Below the pieces are notes generated by a model. It was not told the origin of the DNA. It was given only the letters and a program-made list of their open reading frames with translations, and did not search any database. This document shows, in pieces, positions 1 through 11,054 of a stretch of 64,000 nucleotides of DNA. The stretch's first letter is position 1, and each line of letters opens with the position of its first letter. The translations under genes and the position numbers were made by a program. The DNA is taken from contig NZ_OY759719.1 in assembly GCF_963662555.1 (NCBI RefSeq), positions 434,001 through 498,000 on the forward strand, read 5' to 3'. Source of the DNA: Thiomicrorhabdus sp. (lineage in GTDB: Bacteria; Pseudomonadota; Gammaproteobacteria; Thiomicrospirales; Thiomicrospiraceae).

Positions 1-744
1 CTCATGGCACCCATTATTTCTTTATCTATGGGGGTGCTTCGCCAAAATGTTGATTTTATATTAACCAGTGTTAAAACCCTTCTTGTTGGGATTTTTCTGG
101 CCCTTATTTTTGGTATTTTGCTCACTCTCATTACACCTTTACAAGTCGTTACTACAGAGATTGCTGCACGTTTGAGCCCTACCATTTTAGATTTAGCGGT
201 TGCTGTGATTTCTGGTATTGCAGGTGCTTATGCGAGTGCTCGTTCAGAGGTGGCAAAAAGCTTAGCGGGAGTCGCTATTGCTGTGGCATTAGTTCCTCCA
301 TTAGCGGTTTCAGGTATTGGTATTGGTTGGCTTGATTGGCATACATTTTCAGCTGCTTTTTTATTATTTATTACTAACTTAGTGGGAATTGTTTTAGCTT
401 CGACCATCACGTTTTTGGTGATGGGATTTAGTCCGTTTCATTTAGCTAAAAAAGGGGTTGCTTACGCATTAGGATTTGTACTATTAGTGAGTATTCCTTT
501 GAATTTTTCATTTGCAAAATTAGTGGATAAACAACATGTTATTTCTGAACTTGAGGGTTGGAATTTTGGAGAAATACAGGTTAGAGATGTGCAAATTCGA
601 GAATTGTCACCGTTATACCTTTCAGCTACCTTGTTGTCTGATAAAGGGATTAATTCTGAGCAAGTAGATAAGGTTAAGGCAGAGATTGAGAAAAGGTTAA
701 ACCGAAAAATTAAATTAGAAGCTAAGGTTGCGATTTTGCGTTAA
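1..744 (+). CDS. DUF389-family membrane protein, 5' end outside window
   Basis: The reading frame is open from the first base (L-M-A-P-I-I-S-L-S-M), so the gene begins upstream and the ATG at base 4 is probably internal. The visible 247 residues hold about five hydrophobic segments, then a soluble tail of about 70 residues ending in a basic KLEAKVAILR. The opening LMAPIISLSMG and the later ALVPPLAVSGIG match the conserved membrane core of the DUF389 family (TIGR00341 type). The family's function is unknown and it is not usually tied to a pathway. The gene converges on phosphoribulokinase and the two share a hairpin terminator. Family assignment is from recognised motifs only. Confidence 0.75.
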   Translation, partial: LMAPIISLSMGVLRQNVDFILTSVKTLLVGIFLALIFGILLTLITPLQVVTTEIAARLSPTILDLAVAVISGIAGAYASARSEVAKSLAGVAIAVALVPPLAVSGIGIGWLDWHTFSAAFLLFITNLVGIVLASTITFLVMGFSPFHLAKKGVAYALGFVLLVSIPLNFSFAKLVDKQHVISELEGWNFGEIQVRDVQIRELSPLYLSATLLSDKGINSEQVDKVKAEIEKRLNRKIKLEAKVAILR

Positions 745-830
745 GCAAAGTTTTTAGATTAACAAGTTGCTCAAATTCTCCATAGTGACAGCACAAAATA
801 AATACCCTGGAACTAATCTAATAGACATAA

Positions 831-857
831 AAAAACCCGCTAAAAGAGCGGGTTTTT
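831..857. terminator. Bidirectional rho-independent terminator
   Basis: A 10-bp perfect stem, AAAAACCCGC / GCGGGTTTTT, encloses a 7-nt loop. It has an A-run on one side and a T-run on the other, so it can serve both the DUF389 gene (plus) and phosphoribulokinase (minus). Confidence 0.85.
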
Positions 858-882
858 AATGCCATATGCAAAAGCTTAATAA

Positions 883-1821
883 TTAAGCATTTGCCATTGC
901 AGCACGTTTTTTAGCAATTAGATTTTGAATGATTGGTGTCATCATTAAATCCATTGCTTGAACCATATGTGAACCGCTACAAACTAACGTTTCTGCATTC
1001 TGTAAGAAAGCACCTTCAATTTGGTCTTTAACGGCTTCTAGATCAACATCTTGGTGACGAACGTGACAGATGATTAAAGAATCTTCTGGTGCTGGTCCCA
1101 TTGGTGCATCTGGAGACATGGTTGAGAATGGATCAGACGTATCAATTAACGGTACACGGTGGAAATTGATGTGAGTACGGTGGAACTGAGGAACGATTGT
1201 CTCAATATAGTCAGGCATACGCTCAAGAATGGTGTCACGTACCTGTTGAACTGAATATGGACGTTCTGCTGTATCACGGTAGATTTTTTGCATCCACTCG
1301 ATGTTGATAGATGGTGCTACACCAATCCCTAAATCAACATACTGTGCTACGTTGTGCATACCTTCTTCAGGACCGTGATCCATACGTTTAACCATTCCGT
1401 GAAGACCTTCATAGAAAAGTACATCCGTACCTTCAGGAATTGGCTCCCAAGGAGTAAACTCACCAGATTGGTAGTTAGTACCACCTAAACGTGCATTATG
1501 TTCAGCTGCTTCTTCATCGCTGTGAATATAGTAACGACGCTTACCTGTAGCCGTTTCTTTATACTCTTTAAAAAGAGCTTCTAGTTCGGCAAATTCGTTA
1601 GCAGCTTCTGCAAAGTGAGTTAATGTTGGACCACCGTTTGCTTTTGATTCAGCGACTTTTTCTTTCATTTCAGCACGGCTGTACTTGTGATAGCTGTCAC
1701 CTTCAACAATAGCAACGTTTAGGTTTTCGCGATCAAAAATCTTTTCTACAGCACGTTTAACAAAAGAAGTACCTGCTCCAGATGAACCAGTTACGGTAAC
1801 GATAGGGTGTTGTACTGACAT
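883..1821 (-). CDS. prkB: Phosphoribulokinase
   Basis: Phosphorylates ribulose 5-phosphate with ATP to give ribulose 1,5-bisphosphate, the Rubisco substrate, in the cytosol. The 312 residues are near the usual size of the bacterial class I enzyme (about 290). The P-loop GSSGAGTS is at residues 12-19 and VEGDSYHKYSR at 39-49 places an aspartate at 42, the position of a catalytic Asp in the well-studied bacterial enzyme. FYEGLHGM and the later YRDTAERPYS are also typical. AGGAG lies 7 nt before the ATG. The gene stands alone between gyrB and a DUF389 gene, with no other Calvin-cycle genes in view. A TACCAGGCCTGGTA palindrome sits 25 bp upstream of the start codon. The symbol could equally be cbbP. 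Confidence 0.95.
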   Translation of the reverse strand: MSVQHPIVTVTGSSGAGTSFVKRAVEKIFDRENLNVAIVEGDSYHKYSRAEMKEKVAESKANGGPTLTHFAEAANEFAELEALFKEYKETATGKRRYYIHSDEEAAEHNARLGGTNYQSGEFTPWEPIPEGTDVLFYEGLHGMVKRMDHGPEEGMHNVAQYVDLGIGVAPSINIEWMQKIYRDTAERPYSVQQVRDTILERMPDYIETIVPQFHRTHINFHRVPLIDTSDPFSTMSPDAPMGPAPEDSLIICHVRHQDVDLEAVKDQIEGAFLQNAETLVCSGSHMVQAMDLMMTPIIQNLIAKKRAAMANA

Positions 1822-1844
1822 GAACTGTCTCCTAATTTAATAAA

Positions 1845-1862
1845 ATTACCAGGCCTGGTAAT
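1845..1862. repeat. Iterated palindrome, 18-bp perfect form
   Basis: TACCAGGCCTGGTA at 1847-1860 with one extra AT/AT pair step on each side, giving an 18-bp perfect palindrome. It lies between gyrB and prkB, just upstream of the prkB start, so it could overlap the prkB promoter region. Confidence 0.95.
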
Positions 1863-1912
1863 TCTGTGTTTTACTTTATAAATTCTTTATAGCTTTAGAC
1901 TTGTGCGGCATA

Positions 1913-1964
1913 TTAGAAACCAAAAGCGGTTTTTTTTCAAAAATAAATCACTTTTGGTTTCTAA
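1913..1964. repeat. 14-bp inverted repeat with 24-nt loop downstream of gyrB
   Basis: TTAGAAACCAAAAG at 1913-1926 is perfectly complementary to CTTTTGGTTTCTAA at 1951-1964. The structure lies just past the gyrB stop on the minus strand. A T-run follows the outer arm poorly, so a classical intrinsic terminator is uncertain; mRNA 3'-end protection is another possibility. Confidence 0.6.
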
Positions 1965-1986
1965 GGTTTTGCCTTAAAAGAGCTTT

Positions 1987-4830
<2,844 letters not shown>

Positions 4831-5265
4831 ATGAGCATATCACTTAGTAGATGGGAACCATTTAAAGAATTAAAGGAAATGGAAGAACGTTTTAATAAGT
4901 TGTTTCCCAAAGCATCGGAATTGGAATCAAGTTTGGTTGATTTTACACCGTCAGTAAATAGCAGAGAAGGTGACTACGCATATCATGTTGAAGTGGATTT
5001 ACCGGGTGTAAAGAAAAAAGATATTAAGGTTGAGGTTAAAGATAATCGTTTATTTATCTCTGGGGAAAGAAAAGAGAAAAAAGAGGTAAAAAAAGACGAT
5101 TATCAAAGAATAGAAAGTAGTTATGGAAAGTTTGAAAGAAGCTTTATTCTTCCAGGTGGGATTGATAGTGAAAATGTAAAAGCGAGTTGTGAGGATGGCG
5201 TGTTAGAAGTTACCTTGCCAAAACTCGAAAAAATCAAAACTGGAAAACAAGTAAAAGTGACCTAA
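4831..5265 (+). CDS. Hsp20/alpha-crystallin small heat-shock protein
   Basis: ATP-independent holdase chaperone of the cytosol that binds unfolding proteins during stress. From the ATG at 4831, preceded by AAGGAG, the product is 144 residues, typical for the family. An upstream in-frame ATG at 4783 lacks a ribosome site and adds a hydrophobic leader not seen in this family. The N-terminus MSISLSRWEPFKEL and the crystallin-domain motifs VEVDLPGVKKKDIKVEV and the near-C-terminal GVLEVTLPK are clear. It stands alone, divergent from gyrB, and ends at a strong terminator. Confidence 0.93.
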   Translation: MSISLSRWEPFKELKEMEERFNKLFPKASELESSLVDFTPSVNSREGDYAYHVEVDLPGVKKKDIKVEVKDNRLFISGERKEKKEVKKDDYQRIESSYGKFERSFILPGGIDSENVKASCEDGVLEVTLPKLEKIKTGKQVKVT

Positions 5266-5285
5266 ACTGATTTGAATGGAAAAAT

Positions 5286-5305
5286 AAGGCCGCTGATGCG
5301 GCCTT
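5286..5305 (+). terminator. Rho-independent terminator of hsp20
   Basis: Stem AAGGCCGC / GCGGCCTT with TGAT loop, followed by TATTTTAG. It begins 20 bp after the hsp20 stop codon. Confidence 0.88.
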
Positions 5306-5343
5306 TATTTTAGTTAGTCATCAATTAAATATTAAATTGATAA

Positions 5344-5727
5344 TTAACCGAACATCCAGCTTGTTGGATTTGGAATAGGTTCTTTTTTACCAAGATATTT
5401 AAAGCCTACCACACAGCGAACAATGAGCCATATTGCGGTGAATATTAATACCAGAATCCCAATTGAAATAGAAAGTAATAACACGCCAATAACGCTATAA
5501 AGCAAACCAATCCAAAAAGTACGAATTTGGAACTGATAATGGGAGTCTAGGTAGTTACCATCGCCTTTATTGACATAAGCCATGATGAGTCCAACGATGG
5601 ATGTTATTCCTATAATGAAACTAACTAGATATAAAACATAAACGATAGTTGGAATGGTAGTGCTAATTTCCGTTGTTGGTGTCGCTATAGACTTTTCTTG
5701 TTGAGTGTTTTCAACTTGGTCTGACAT
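5344..5727 (-). CDS. DUF4870/Tic20-like small membrane protein
   Basis: A 127-residue protein with a soluble, Thr/Glu-rich N-terminal 25 residues and about three membrane segments (near 27-50, 68-88 and 88-108). The central GNYLDSHYQFQIRTFWIGLLY (the HYQFQIRTFW part) is the signature of DUF4870-like proteins, whose function is unknown. AAGGA lies 5 nt before the ATG. It sits between hsp20 and recF on the recF strand and could be read through from recF. No enzymatic motif is visible. Confidence 0.7.
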   Translation of the reverse strand: MSDQVENTQQEKSIATPTTEISTTIPTIVYVLYLVSFIIGITSIVGLIMAYVNKGDGNYLDSHYQFQIRTFWIGLLYSVIGVLLLSISIGILVLIFTAIWLIVRCVVGFKYLGKKEPIPNPTSWMFG

Positions 5728-5894
5728 AAATATCCTTTTCTGATTATTTTTATTTTTTTAAATCTAGATAATTCTAACAAAAGAAGATAATTTCCTTATC
5801 AAAATAATTGTTTTTTATAGTAATAAAATTAATTACCAAGCCTTCATACCATCCTTGCGGGTTTCGGTACATTTAAAATCTGTTTTGGCTGGCG

Positions 5895-7025
5895 TTATTT
5901 AGATTGTATGAGACCATTATCAATAGACCAGGCCTGGTAATTCTCAGAATTAAGAATGGGAATTAGGTTTTCAGATGTGGTGGTAATGATGTGCTGTATA
6001 TTTAAGATTTGCAGCAATTCAAGTAGCTTGGTTCTGTGTATCTCGTCTAACTCTGCCGGTAGGTCATCAATCAACATAATTACGGGTTCATTCACTATTT
6101 TTTCATGCAGGCTTGCTTGCGCCAGCAATAAGGCGCATACAAACAGCTTTTGTTGGCCACGAGATAAAATATTCATCGCTTCTTGGTTGTTAAATTTAAA
6201 TCGAATATCCGCACGATGAGCACCATATTGGGTATGACCTACTTGCATATCTTTGGAAAAGTTACTTTGGTAAAGTGCCAACAAATCATCATTGCTCTTA
6301 GGCCAACCCGCTCTGTATTGACACACCACATCGGTTTCAATTTCAGGCATTAAGGCTTGGCAAAAGGTGATCAAGTAGGGTGTTAACTGATCTAGGTAGT
6401 CTTGGCGAATTACATCGATTTGTTGAGCGTTTTCTACTAGCGTTTGATCCCAAAGTTGAACCTGTTCTTTTGGCAGGTGTTTTTTAAGAGCATGATTACG
6501 CTGCTTTAAACCACGTTGATAATTTCGCCATAATGGCATAAAAGTTTCTGACTGATGAAAACAACCCCAATCCATAAATTGACGACGTGCTTTAGGCCCT
6601 TCTTCTAGCAATTTGTGGCTTTCTGGAGTGAGTAATTGAATAGGCAGCAGTTTAGCAATTGGACCATGCGATTTTACGGTTTCGCCATCAATTCTAAGTA
6701 AGGTGTTGTCCGTTGTTTTTTGAATACCAATTTTGTGTTTTTGGGTTAAGTCATGGCTTGAGACCGCTTCACAAAAGATGGTGGCCGAAGTTTGATTGTG
6801 CTGAATAAGGTGATGCGATTTCTGTGAACGAAAAGAACGCCCAGTAGCTAATAACCAAATGGCTTCAATAATTGCCGTTTTACCGGCGGCATTATTTCCA
6901 ATTATCAAATTTAACCCAGAGCTCAGCTCAAAGTGAGCCGCTTCACAGTTACGAAAATGTTGAATGGAGATTTGAGCAAGTTGGGTCACCTTAATGTTTA
7001 CCCCATTTATGGTGAGAAGGGTCAT
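5895..7025 (-). CDS. recF: DNA replication and repair protein RecF
   Basis: SMC-like ATPase that with RecO and RecR helps RecA load at single-strand gaps. From the ATG at 7025 it is 376 residues (E. coli 357). Walker A GNNAAGKT is at 43-50, the LSRGQQK signature near 290 and the Walker B MLIDDLPAELD near 320. The start is uncertain: this ATG overlaps the upstream cation-efflux gene by 35 nt and has no clear ribosome site, whereas a GTG at 6989, just after that gene's stop, gives an N-terminus aligning with the family (VTQLAQISIQHFRN). Near the C-terminus the sequence for YQAW is a copy of the ACCAGGCCTGG palindrome. Confidence 0.95.
   Translation of the reverse strand: MTLLTINGVNIKVTQLAQISIQHFRNCEAAHFELSSGLNLIIGNNAAGKTAIIEAIWLLATGRSFRSQKSHHLIQHNQTSATIFCEAVSSHDLTQKHKIGIQKTTDNTLLRIDGETVKSHGPIAKLLPIQLLTPESHKLLEEGPKARRQFMDWGCFHQSETFMPLWRNYQRGLKQRNHALKKHLPKEQVQLWDQTLVENAQQIDVIRQDYLDQLTPYLITFCQALMPEIETDVVCQYRAGWPKSNDDLLALYQSNFSKDMQVGHTQYGAHRADIRFKFNNQEAMNILSRGQQKLFVCALLLAQASLHEKIVNEPVIMLIDDLPAELDEIHRTKLLELLQILNIQHIITTTSENLIPILNSENYQAWSIDNGLIQSK
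5926..5939. repeat. Iterated palindrome copy, 13/14 match
   Basis: GACCAGGCCTGGTA: the inner 12 bp are a perfect palindrome. It is inside the last dozen codons of recF, where the minus strand reads Y-Q-A-W. Confidence 0.9.
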
Positions 7026-7884
7026 TTTTTAAACTTGCAGGTTCTTGATGAATCATAACATCAAGATCTGCAAATTTTGCTTTAAGGCGTTGTGTCACAT
7101 TTTCTGTGATTTTATGGCTTTCTAAAAGTGTAAGGTTGTCATCTAACTCTAGATCAAACTGCACAAATTTATTTGGACCAGACTGGTAGCTACGTAAGTC
7201 ATTCATGCCTCTAACATGAGAGGTGGTTAAGGTGATTTGTTTTATCTCTTCACGCATTGGTTTTGGTAGTTCATGATCCAGTAATTGATTTCCCGCTTCT
7301 ATGGCGATTTGGATTGCAGAATAGAAAATCCATGCGGCAATTCCAAGTCCAAGTAGCGGATCTAACCATTCTATAGCACTTAACCATAAGCTAATAATGA
7401 CCAATATGTTAGCAAGCACATCAGATAGATAATGCAATGAATCCGACTTTATAGCTGTAGATTGGGTTTTTTGGATCACATAACGCTGAAAACTCAATAG
7501 CCCTAAAGTGACCAGTAAAGAGATAATCATTACGATTAAACCTAGGTCAGGCGAGGTAATGGCGTGTGGGTAAATAAAGCGTTCTATGGAGAAGATAATT
7601 AAATAAATTGCAGAGCCGGCAATAAATATACTTTGAGCAAGAGCCGCCAAAGGTTCTGCATTACCATGACCAAAGCGATGTTCTCTATCTGCGGGAGTTT
7701 GGGCAATTTGTACTGCAATTACGATCATGATTGAGGCGGCAATATCAATTGCAGAATCAAGAAGTGAAGCTAATATACTGACTGAACTTGTGTACCACCA
7801 AGCATAAAATTTTAGTAGTAAAAGCAAACTAGCAATCACTACAGAAGCATAAGTTGCGATTCTGACAAGACGAGCTTTATTCAT
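6991..7884 (-). CDS. Cation diffusion facilitator (FieF/YiiP-like)
   Basis: Inner-membrane proton-coupled exporter of divalent metals such as zinc or iron. The 297 residues give about six membrane segments and a cytosolic C-terminal domain. Metal-site residues typical of FieF are present: Asp43 and Asp47 in LLDSAIDIAAS, and HYLSD in the fifth segment, plus the conserved RFGHGNAEPLAALAQS loop. The gene lies between dnaN and recF, an unusual place, and its 3' end overlaps or abuts recF, so the two are probably translated from one mRNA. Substrate cannot be told from sequence. Confidence 0.9.
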   Translation of the reverse strand: MNKARLVRIATYASVVIASLLLLLKFYAWWYTSSVSILASLLDSAIDIAASIMIVIAVQIAQTPADREHRFGHGNAEPLAALAQSIFIAGSAIYLIIFSIERFIYPHAITSPDLGLIVMIISLLVTLGLLSFQRYVIQKTQSTAIKSDSLHYLSDVLANILVIISLWLSAIEWLDPLLGLGIAAWIFYSAIQIAIEAGNQLLDHELPKPMREEIKQITLTTSHVRGMNDLRSYQSGPNKFVQFDLELDDNLTLLESHKITENVTQRLKAKFADLDVMIHQEPASLKNDPSHHKWGKH

Positions 7885-7944
7885 AAAATATCTGCATGAG
7901 TGTAGGCAAAACTAAAGTCTAATACAATTTAATTGAACAAGTCT

Positions 7945-8130
7945 AAAAAGAAAATCTTGATAAGGTGTGTGGTCAGTAAATAGTTAAGAATTTGCAAGAA
8001 TTAGTTTGGAGGCTAGAACGAGATTAGTTTGTTCAGAGCGAAGGTCAGTTCAAGGCAGAAAAAGTGAATGTACAATGAGTACATGAACGTTTCTAACGAA
8101 GAAATGGCCTACGCTATGGGCAAAATAATC
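7945..8130. repeat. ERIC-like intergenic imperfect palindrome (copy 1)
   Basis: Non-coding segment downstream of dnaN with a central hairpin ATGTAC-TCATT-GTACAT (minus strand) flanked by long partly complementary arms. A related sequence lies at 45690-45800: beside the hairpin, TCACTTTTTCTGCCTTGAAC here aligns with TCACTTACGTTTCCTTGACC there (15 of 20). I read the two as members of one dispersed intergenic repeat family; the exact ends are guesses. Confidence 0.5.
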
Positions 8131-8135
8131 CGCTT

Positions 8136-9245
8136 CTAGAGGCGCATTGGCATAATTACATGCTGACAATGACATGCGTCAGTTGTGGTTTCAATCAAAC
8201 AACTGCTATTGGCATCTTTCATTAACAAAGTGACACAATCTTCATGCATTGAGTTAAGTACATCTAAAATATAGTTAACGTTAAAACCAACTTCCATCTC
8301 GGTACCCGTGTAGTCAATCGCCATGTCTTCATGTGATTCATCTTGTTCACTATTAGAAGCATTTACCGCAAGTAGGTTATTGCTTAACACTAAACGAATC
8401 CCTTTAAATTTGTCATTAGACAAAATTGAAGCACGTTGTAATAGGCTACGTAATAACTCACGATCAGTTTGCACTAATTGATCATTATGTTGTGGAATCA
8501 CTCGGCGGAAATCTGGGAAACGACCATCAACCAATTTACAAGTAAACACGGTCTCTTCAAACTGAACAGTTAAATAGTTTTTAGCCAATGCAAACTCAAT
8601 TAATGCATCGTCATCACCAATTAATTTAGACAGTTCTAACACGCCTTTTCTTGGCAAAATAGCTTGAGTTGGCGTTAAACCGTCAATCGCTAATTCGGTT
8701 GAACAGGTTGATAAACGGTGACCATCTGTGGCAACAACACGTAACGTTTGGTTACTAATATCAAATAGCATACCGTTTAAGTAAAAGCGAACATCTTGGC
8801 TTGCCATGGCAAAGCTTGAGTGTTGAATTAACTGCTTTAACTGGTGCTGAGACAGCGAAAAAGACATATCGGCTTGAGTTAAGTCAATAGTTGGGAAGTC
8901 TTCAGCCGGCAAAGTAGAAAGTTTAAAACGTGAACGACCAGCAGATAAGTTACAACGAGATTCATCAAAGTCTAAAACAATGGTGAGCCCATCAGGTAAA
9001 GAACGCACAATATTAATCAGCTTCATTGCTGGCAGAGTAATGGCAAACTGACTGACTTCAGAAGATTCAAGCTCAGTTTGAGCACGAGTTTCAATCTCTA
9101 AATCGGATGCGGTAACAGTCAAGGTGTTTTCTGAAACTTGAAATAAAACATTGCCTAAAATAGGCATGGTCTGACGCTTTTCAACGACACCGCCTACGGT
9201 TTGCAAAACTTTTAAAAGATTTTCACGAGTTAAAGTGATTTTCAT
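8136..9245 (-). CDS. dnaN: DNA polymerase III sliding clamp (beta subunit)
   Basis: Forms the dimeric ring that tethers polymerase III to DNA. At 369 residues it matches the family (E. coli 366). The start MKITLTRENLLKVLQ, the motif ATDGHRLS near 175, the LVDGRFPDFRRVIP block near 240 and the C-terminal MPMRL are all characteristic. AAGG precedes the ATG. It follows dnaA by about 20 bp and is almost certainly in the same transcript. Its 3' flank carries an ERIC-like repeat rather than recF. Confidence 0.98.
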   Translation of the reverse strand: MKITLTRENLLKVLQTVGGVVEKRQTMPILGNVLFQVSENTLTVTASDLEIETRAQTELESSEVSQFAITLPAMKLINIVRSLPDGLTIVLDFDESRCNLSAGRSRFKLSTLPAEDFPTIDLTQADMSFSLSQHQLKQLIQHSSFAMASQDVRFYLNGMLFDISNQTLRVVATDGHRLSTCSTELAIDGLTPTQAILPRKGVLELSKLIGDDDALIEFALAKNYLTVQFEETVFTCKLVDGRFPDFRRVIPQHNDQLVQTDRELLRSLLQRASILSNDKFKGIRLVLSNNLLAVNASNSEQDESHEDMAIDYTGTEMEVGFNVNYILDVLNSMHEDCVTLLMKDANSSCLIETTTDACHCQHVIMPMRL

Positions 9246-9265
9246 GCCAAGTGCCTTTTTGAGTC

Positions 9266-10645
9266 CTAGTTGGTAATGATACGAATTAAACTATTAAAAT
9301 CTTCATCAATATGATGATCTGTTTCACGCAATTCTTTCACTTTGCGAACCGCATGTAATACTGTTGTATGGTCTCTGCCACCAAAGGCATCGCCAATTTC
9401 TGGCAAGCTGTGATTGGTAAGCTCTTTTGCAATTCCCATGGCTATTTGTCTTGGACGAGCTACATTTCGAGAACGACGTTTTGACAAAATATCTGCTACA
9501 CGGATTTTATAATAATCAGCGACCGTTTTTTGAATGTTATCAAGAGTAACCATTTTTTGTTGTAATGCCAACAAATCTTTCAGGGCTTCTTTAACCACAT
9601 CAACCGTTAATGCTTGTTGGGTAAATTGAGAATAGGCACCAACACGTTTTAATGCACCCTCTAAATCACGCACATTACCACGTAAACGTTTAGCAATAAA
9701 GAATGCCACTTCATCAGGTAAAGCTACGCCAAATTCTGAGGCTTTCTTTAATAAGATGGCGACTCGCATTTCAAATTCTGGTGGTTCAACCGCAATGGTT
9801 AAGCCCCAGCCAAAACGAGATTTAAGACGGTCTTCTAAACCATCTACTTCTTTTGGAAAGCGGTCACTGGTCAAGATAACCTGTTTATTGCCCTCTAATA
9901 AAGTATTAAAGGTATGAAAAAACTCTTCTTGAGATTGATCTTTATTGGCAAAAAATTGAATATCATCGATTAATAAAGCATCTAAAGAGCGGTAGAAACG
10001 TTTAAATTCGTCAATTTTATTATGACGCAGTGCGTTAACCATGTCGGCAACAAAACGTTCTGAATGCAAATAAACCACTCGTGCATTAGGCTTGTCTTTC
10101 ATTAACTGATTACCGATAGCATGCATTAAGTGAGTTTTACCTAACCCCACACCACCATAGATAAAGAAAGGATTGTAGCTACCACCAGGGTTCTCTGCTA
10201 CTTGGCGAGCTGCTGCTGCTGCCAACTGGTTAGCTTTACCTTCAACAAAGGTTTCAAAGGTAAAACTGGTGTTTAGGTTGTGCTTAATGCCCGTTTTATT
10301 GGTTGTTGATTTGGCAGTATCTTGATCTGGTTTGCTATCAGCTTTTGCTTTATTTTGTAAAGCTTGCGGAACGGTTGGCTCAGGTTCTTCAATAGTTTCA
10401 AGAGCATAATCGCCAATTTCTAGATGTACTTCAGGTGTATTGGTTGGAGCTGCAATTGCAACCGCTTGGCGAATGTTGTCCATTAGTTTTTTGTTGACCC
10501 AATCCAAAATAAAGGTAGAGGGTGCTAATAAACGAATAACGGACTCTTCTTCAATAGCTTGTAATGGACGAATCCAGGTGTGAAATTGCTGATCATTTAG
10601 GTCGTTTTCTAAGTGTTTAAGACTTTGGGTCCAAAGTGATGACAA
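9266..10645 (-). CDS. dnaA: Chromosomal replication initiator DnaA
   Basis: AAA+ protein that binds DnaA boxes and opens oriC. I chose the TTG at 10645 as start: it has GAGG 8 nt upstream and gives [15 protein letters not shown], aligning with the E. coli N-terminus. A GTG at 10690 would add 15 residues but has no ribosome site. From TTG the protein is 459 residues. The N-terminal DnaB-interaction domain is followed by a variable linker, the AAA+ domain with [13 protein letters not shown] and [11 protein letters not shown], and the C-terminal box-binding helix with [11 protein letters not shown]. dnaN follows, and a DnaA-box cluster lies upstream, which suggests autoregulation. Confidence 0.97.
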   Translation of the reverse strand: MSSLWTQSLKHLENDLNDQQFHTWIRPLQAIEEESVIRLLAPSTFILDWVNKKLMDNIRQAVAIAAPTNTPEVHLEIGDYALETIEEPEPTVPQALQNKAKADSKPDQDTAKSTTNKTGIKHNLNTSFTFETFVEGKANQLAAAAARQVAENPGGSYNPFFIYGGVGLGKTHLMHAIGNQLMKDKPNARVVYLHSERFVADMVNALRHNKIDEFKRFYRSLDALLIDDIQFFANKDQSQEEFFHTFNTLLEGNKQVILTSDRFPKEVDGLEDRLKSRFGWGLTIAVEPPEFEMRVAILLKKASEFGVALPDEVAFFIAKRLRGNVRDLEGALKRVGAYSQFTQQALTVDVVKEALKDLLALQQKMVTLDNIQKTVADYYKIRVADILSKRRSRNVARPRQIAMGIAKELTNHSLPEIGDAFGGRDHTTVLHAVRKVKELRETDHHIDEDFNSLIRIITN

Positions 10646-11054
10646 AGTTGTATCCTCAAAAGTATCTAATGAAAATTTTGTAATCAGCACAGAGCTTTGT
10701 TACAAAACCTTCAAAACACCGTTTTTTACCTAGAAACGACTTTGCTCTGCAGGTAAACGCGGTTAAATAGGGTTGTTTAGTATTTTTTGATTATTTTTTA
10801 GAGCCCGTTTCAAGATTTTTATTATTGTTTTACTATATAAAACGGCAAAGCGATAATGGCAAGATAAGGTGTTAAAGAGGTAATTCTTTACATTAAACCT
10901 TGCAAAATTATTCGTAATCTTTTCAATAAAATTAGTATACCTGTGAATAACTTTAAAACAAGGTTTTTTTCTGTGGATAACTCTGGGTATAAACCATGTG
11001 GATAACTTGAATTAGTAGTAGGTTAACTCTATGTAATAAAAACTTTTTTTACGG
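10646..11054. other. Probable oriC and dnaA promoter region
   Basis: A 400-bp non-coding AT-rich region upstream of dnaA. It contains a very AT-rich stretch at about 10779-10857, a candidate unwinding element, and three DnaA boxes at 10942-11005 in one orientation. Gene strand changes around this point, which supports a replication origin. A cumulative GC-skew plot would be the decisive test. Confidence 0.75.
10942..11005 (-). promoter_or_regulatory. DnaA-box cluster
   Basis: Two perfect boxes (TGTGGATAA on the plus strand, i.e. TTATCCACA on the minus) at 10972-10980 and 10997-11005, and a one-mismatch box TGTGAATAA at 10942-10950. All three point the same way, spaced 30 and 25 bp apart. Confidence 0.85.

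Noticed and set aside
9311..9330. TGTTTCACG inside dnaA as a parS half-site.
   Set aside because: Only one half matches, and the rest diverges from the palindrome, so it is probably chance.
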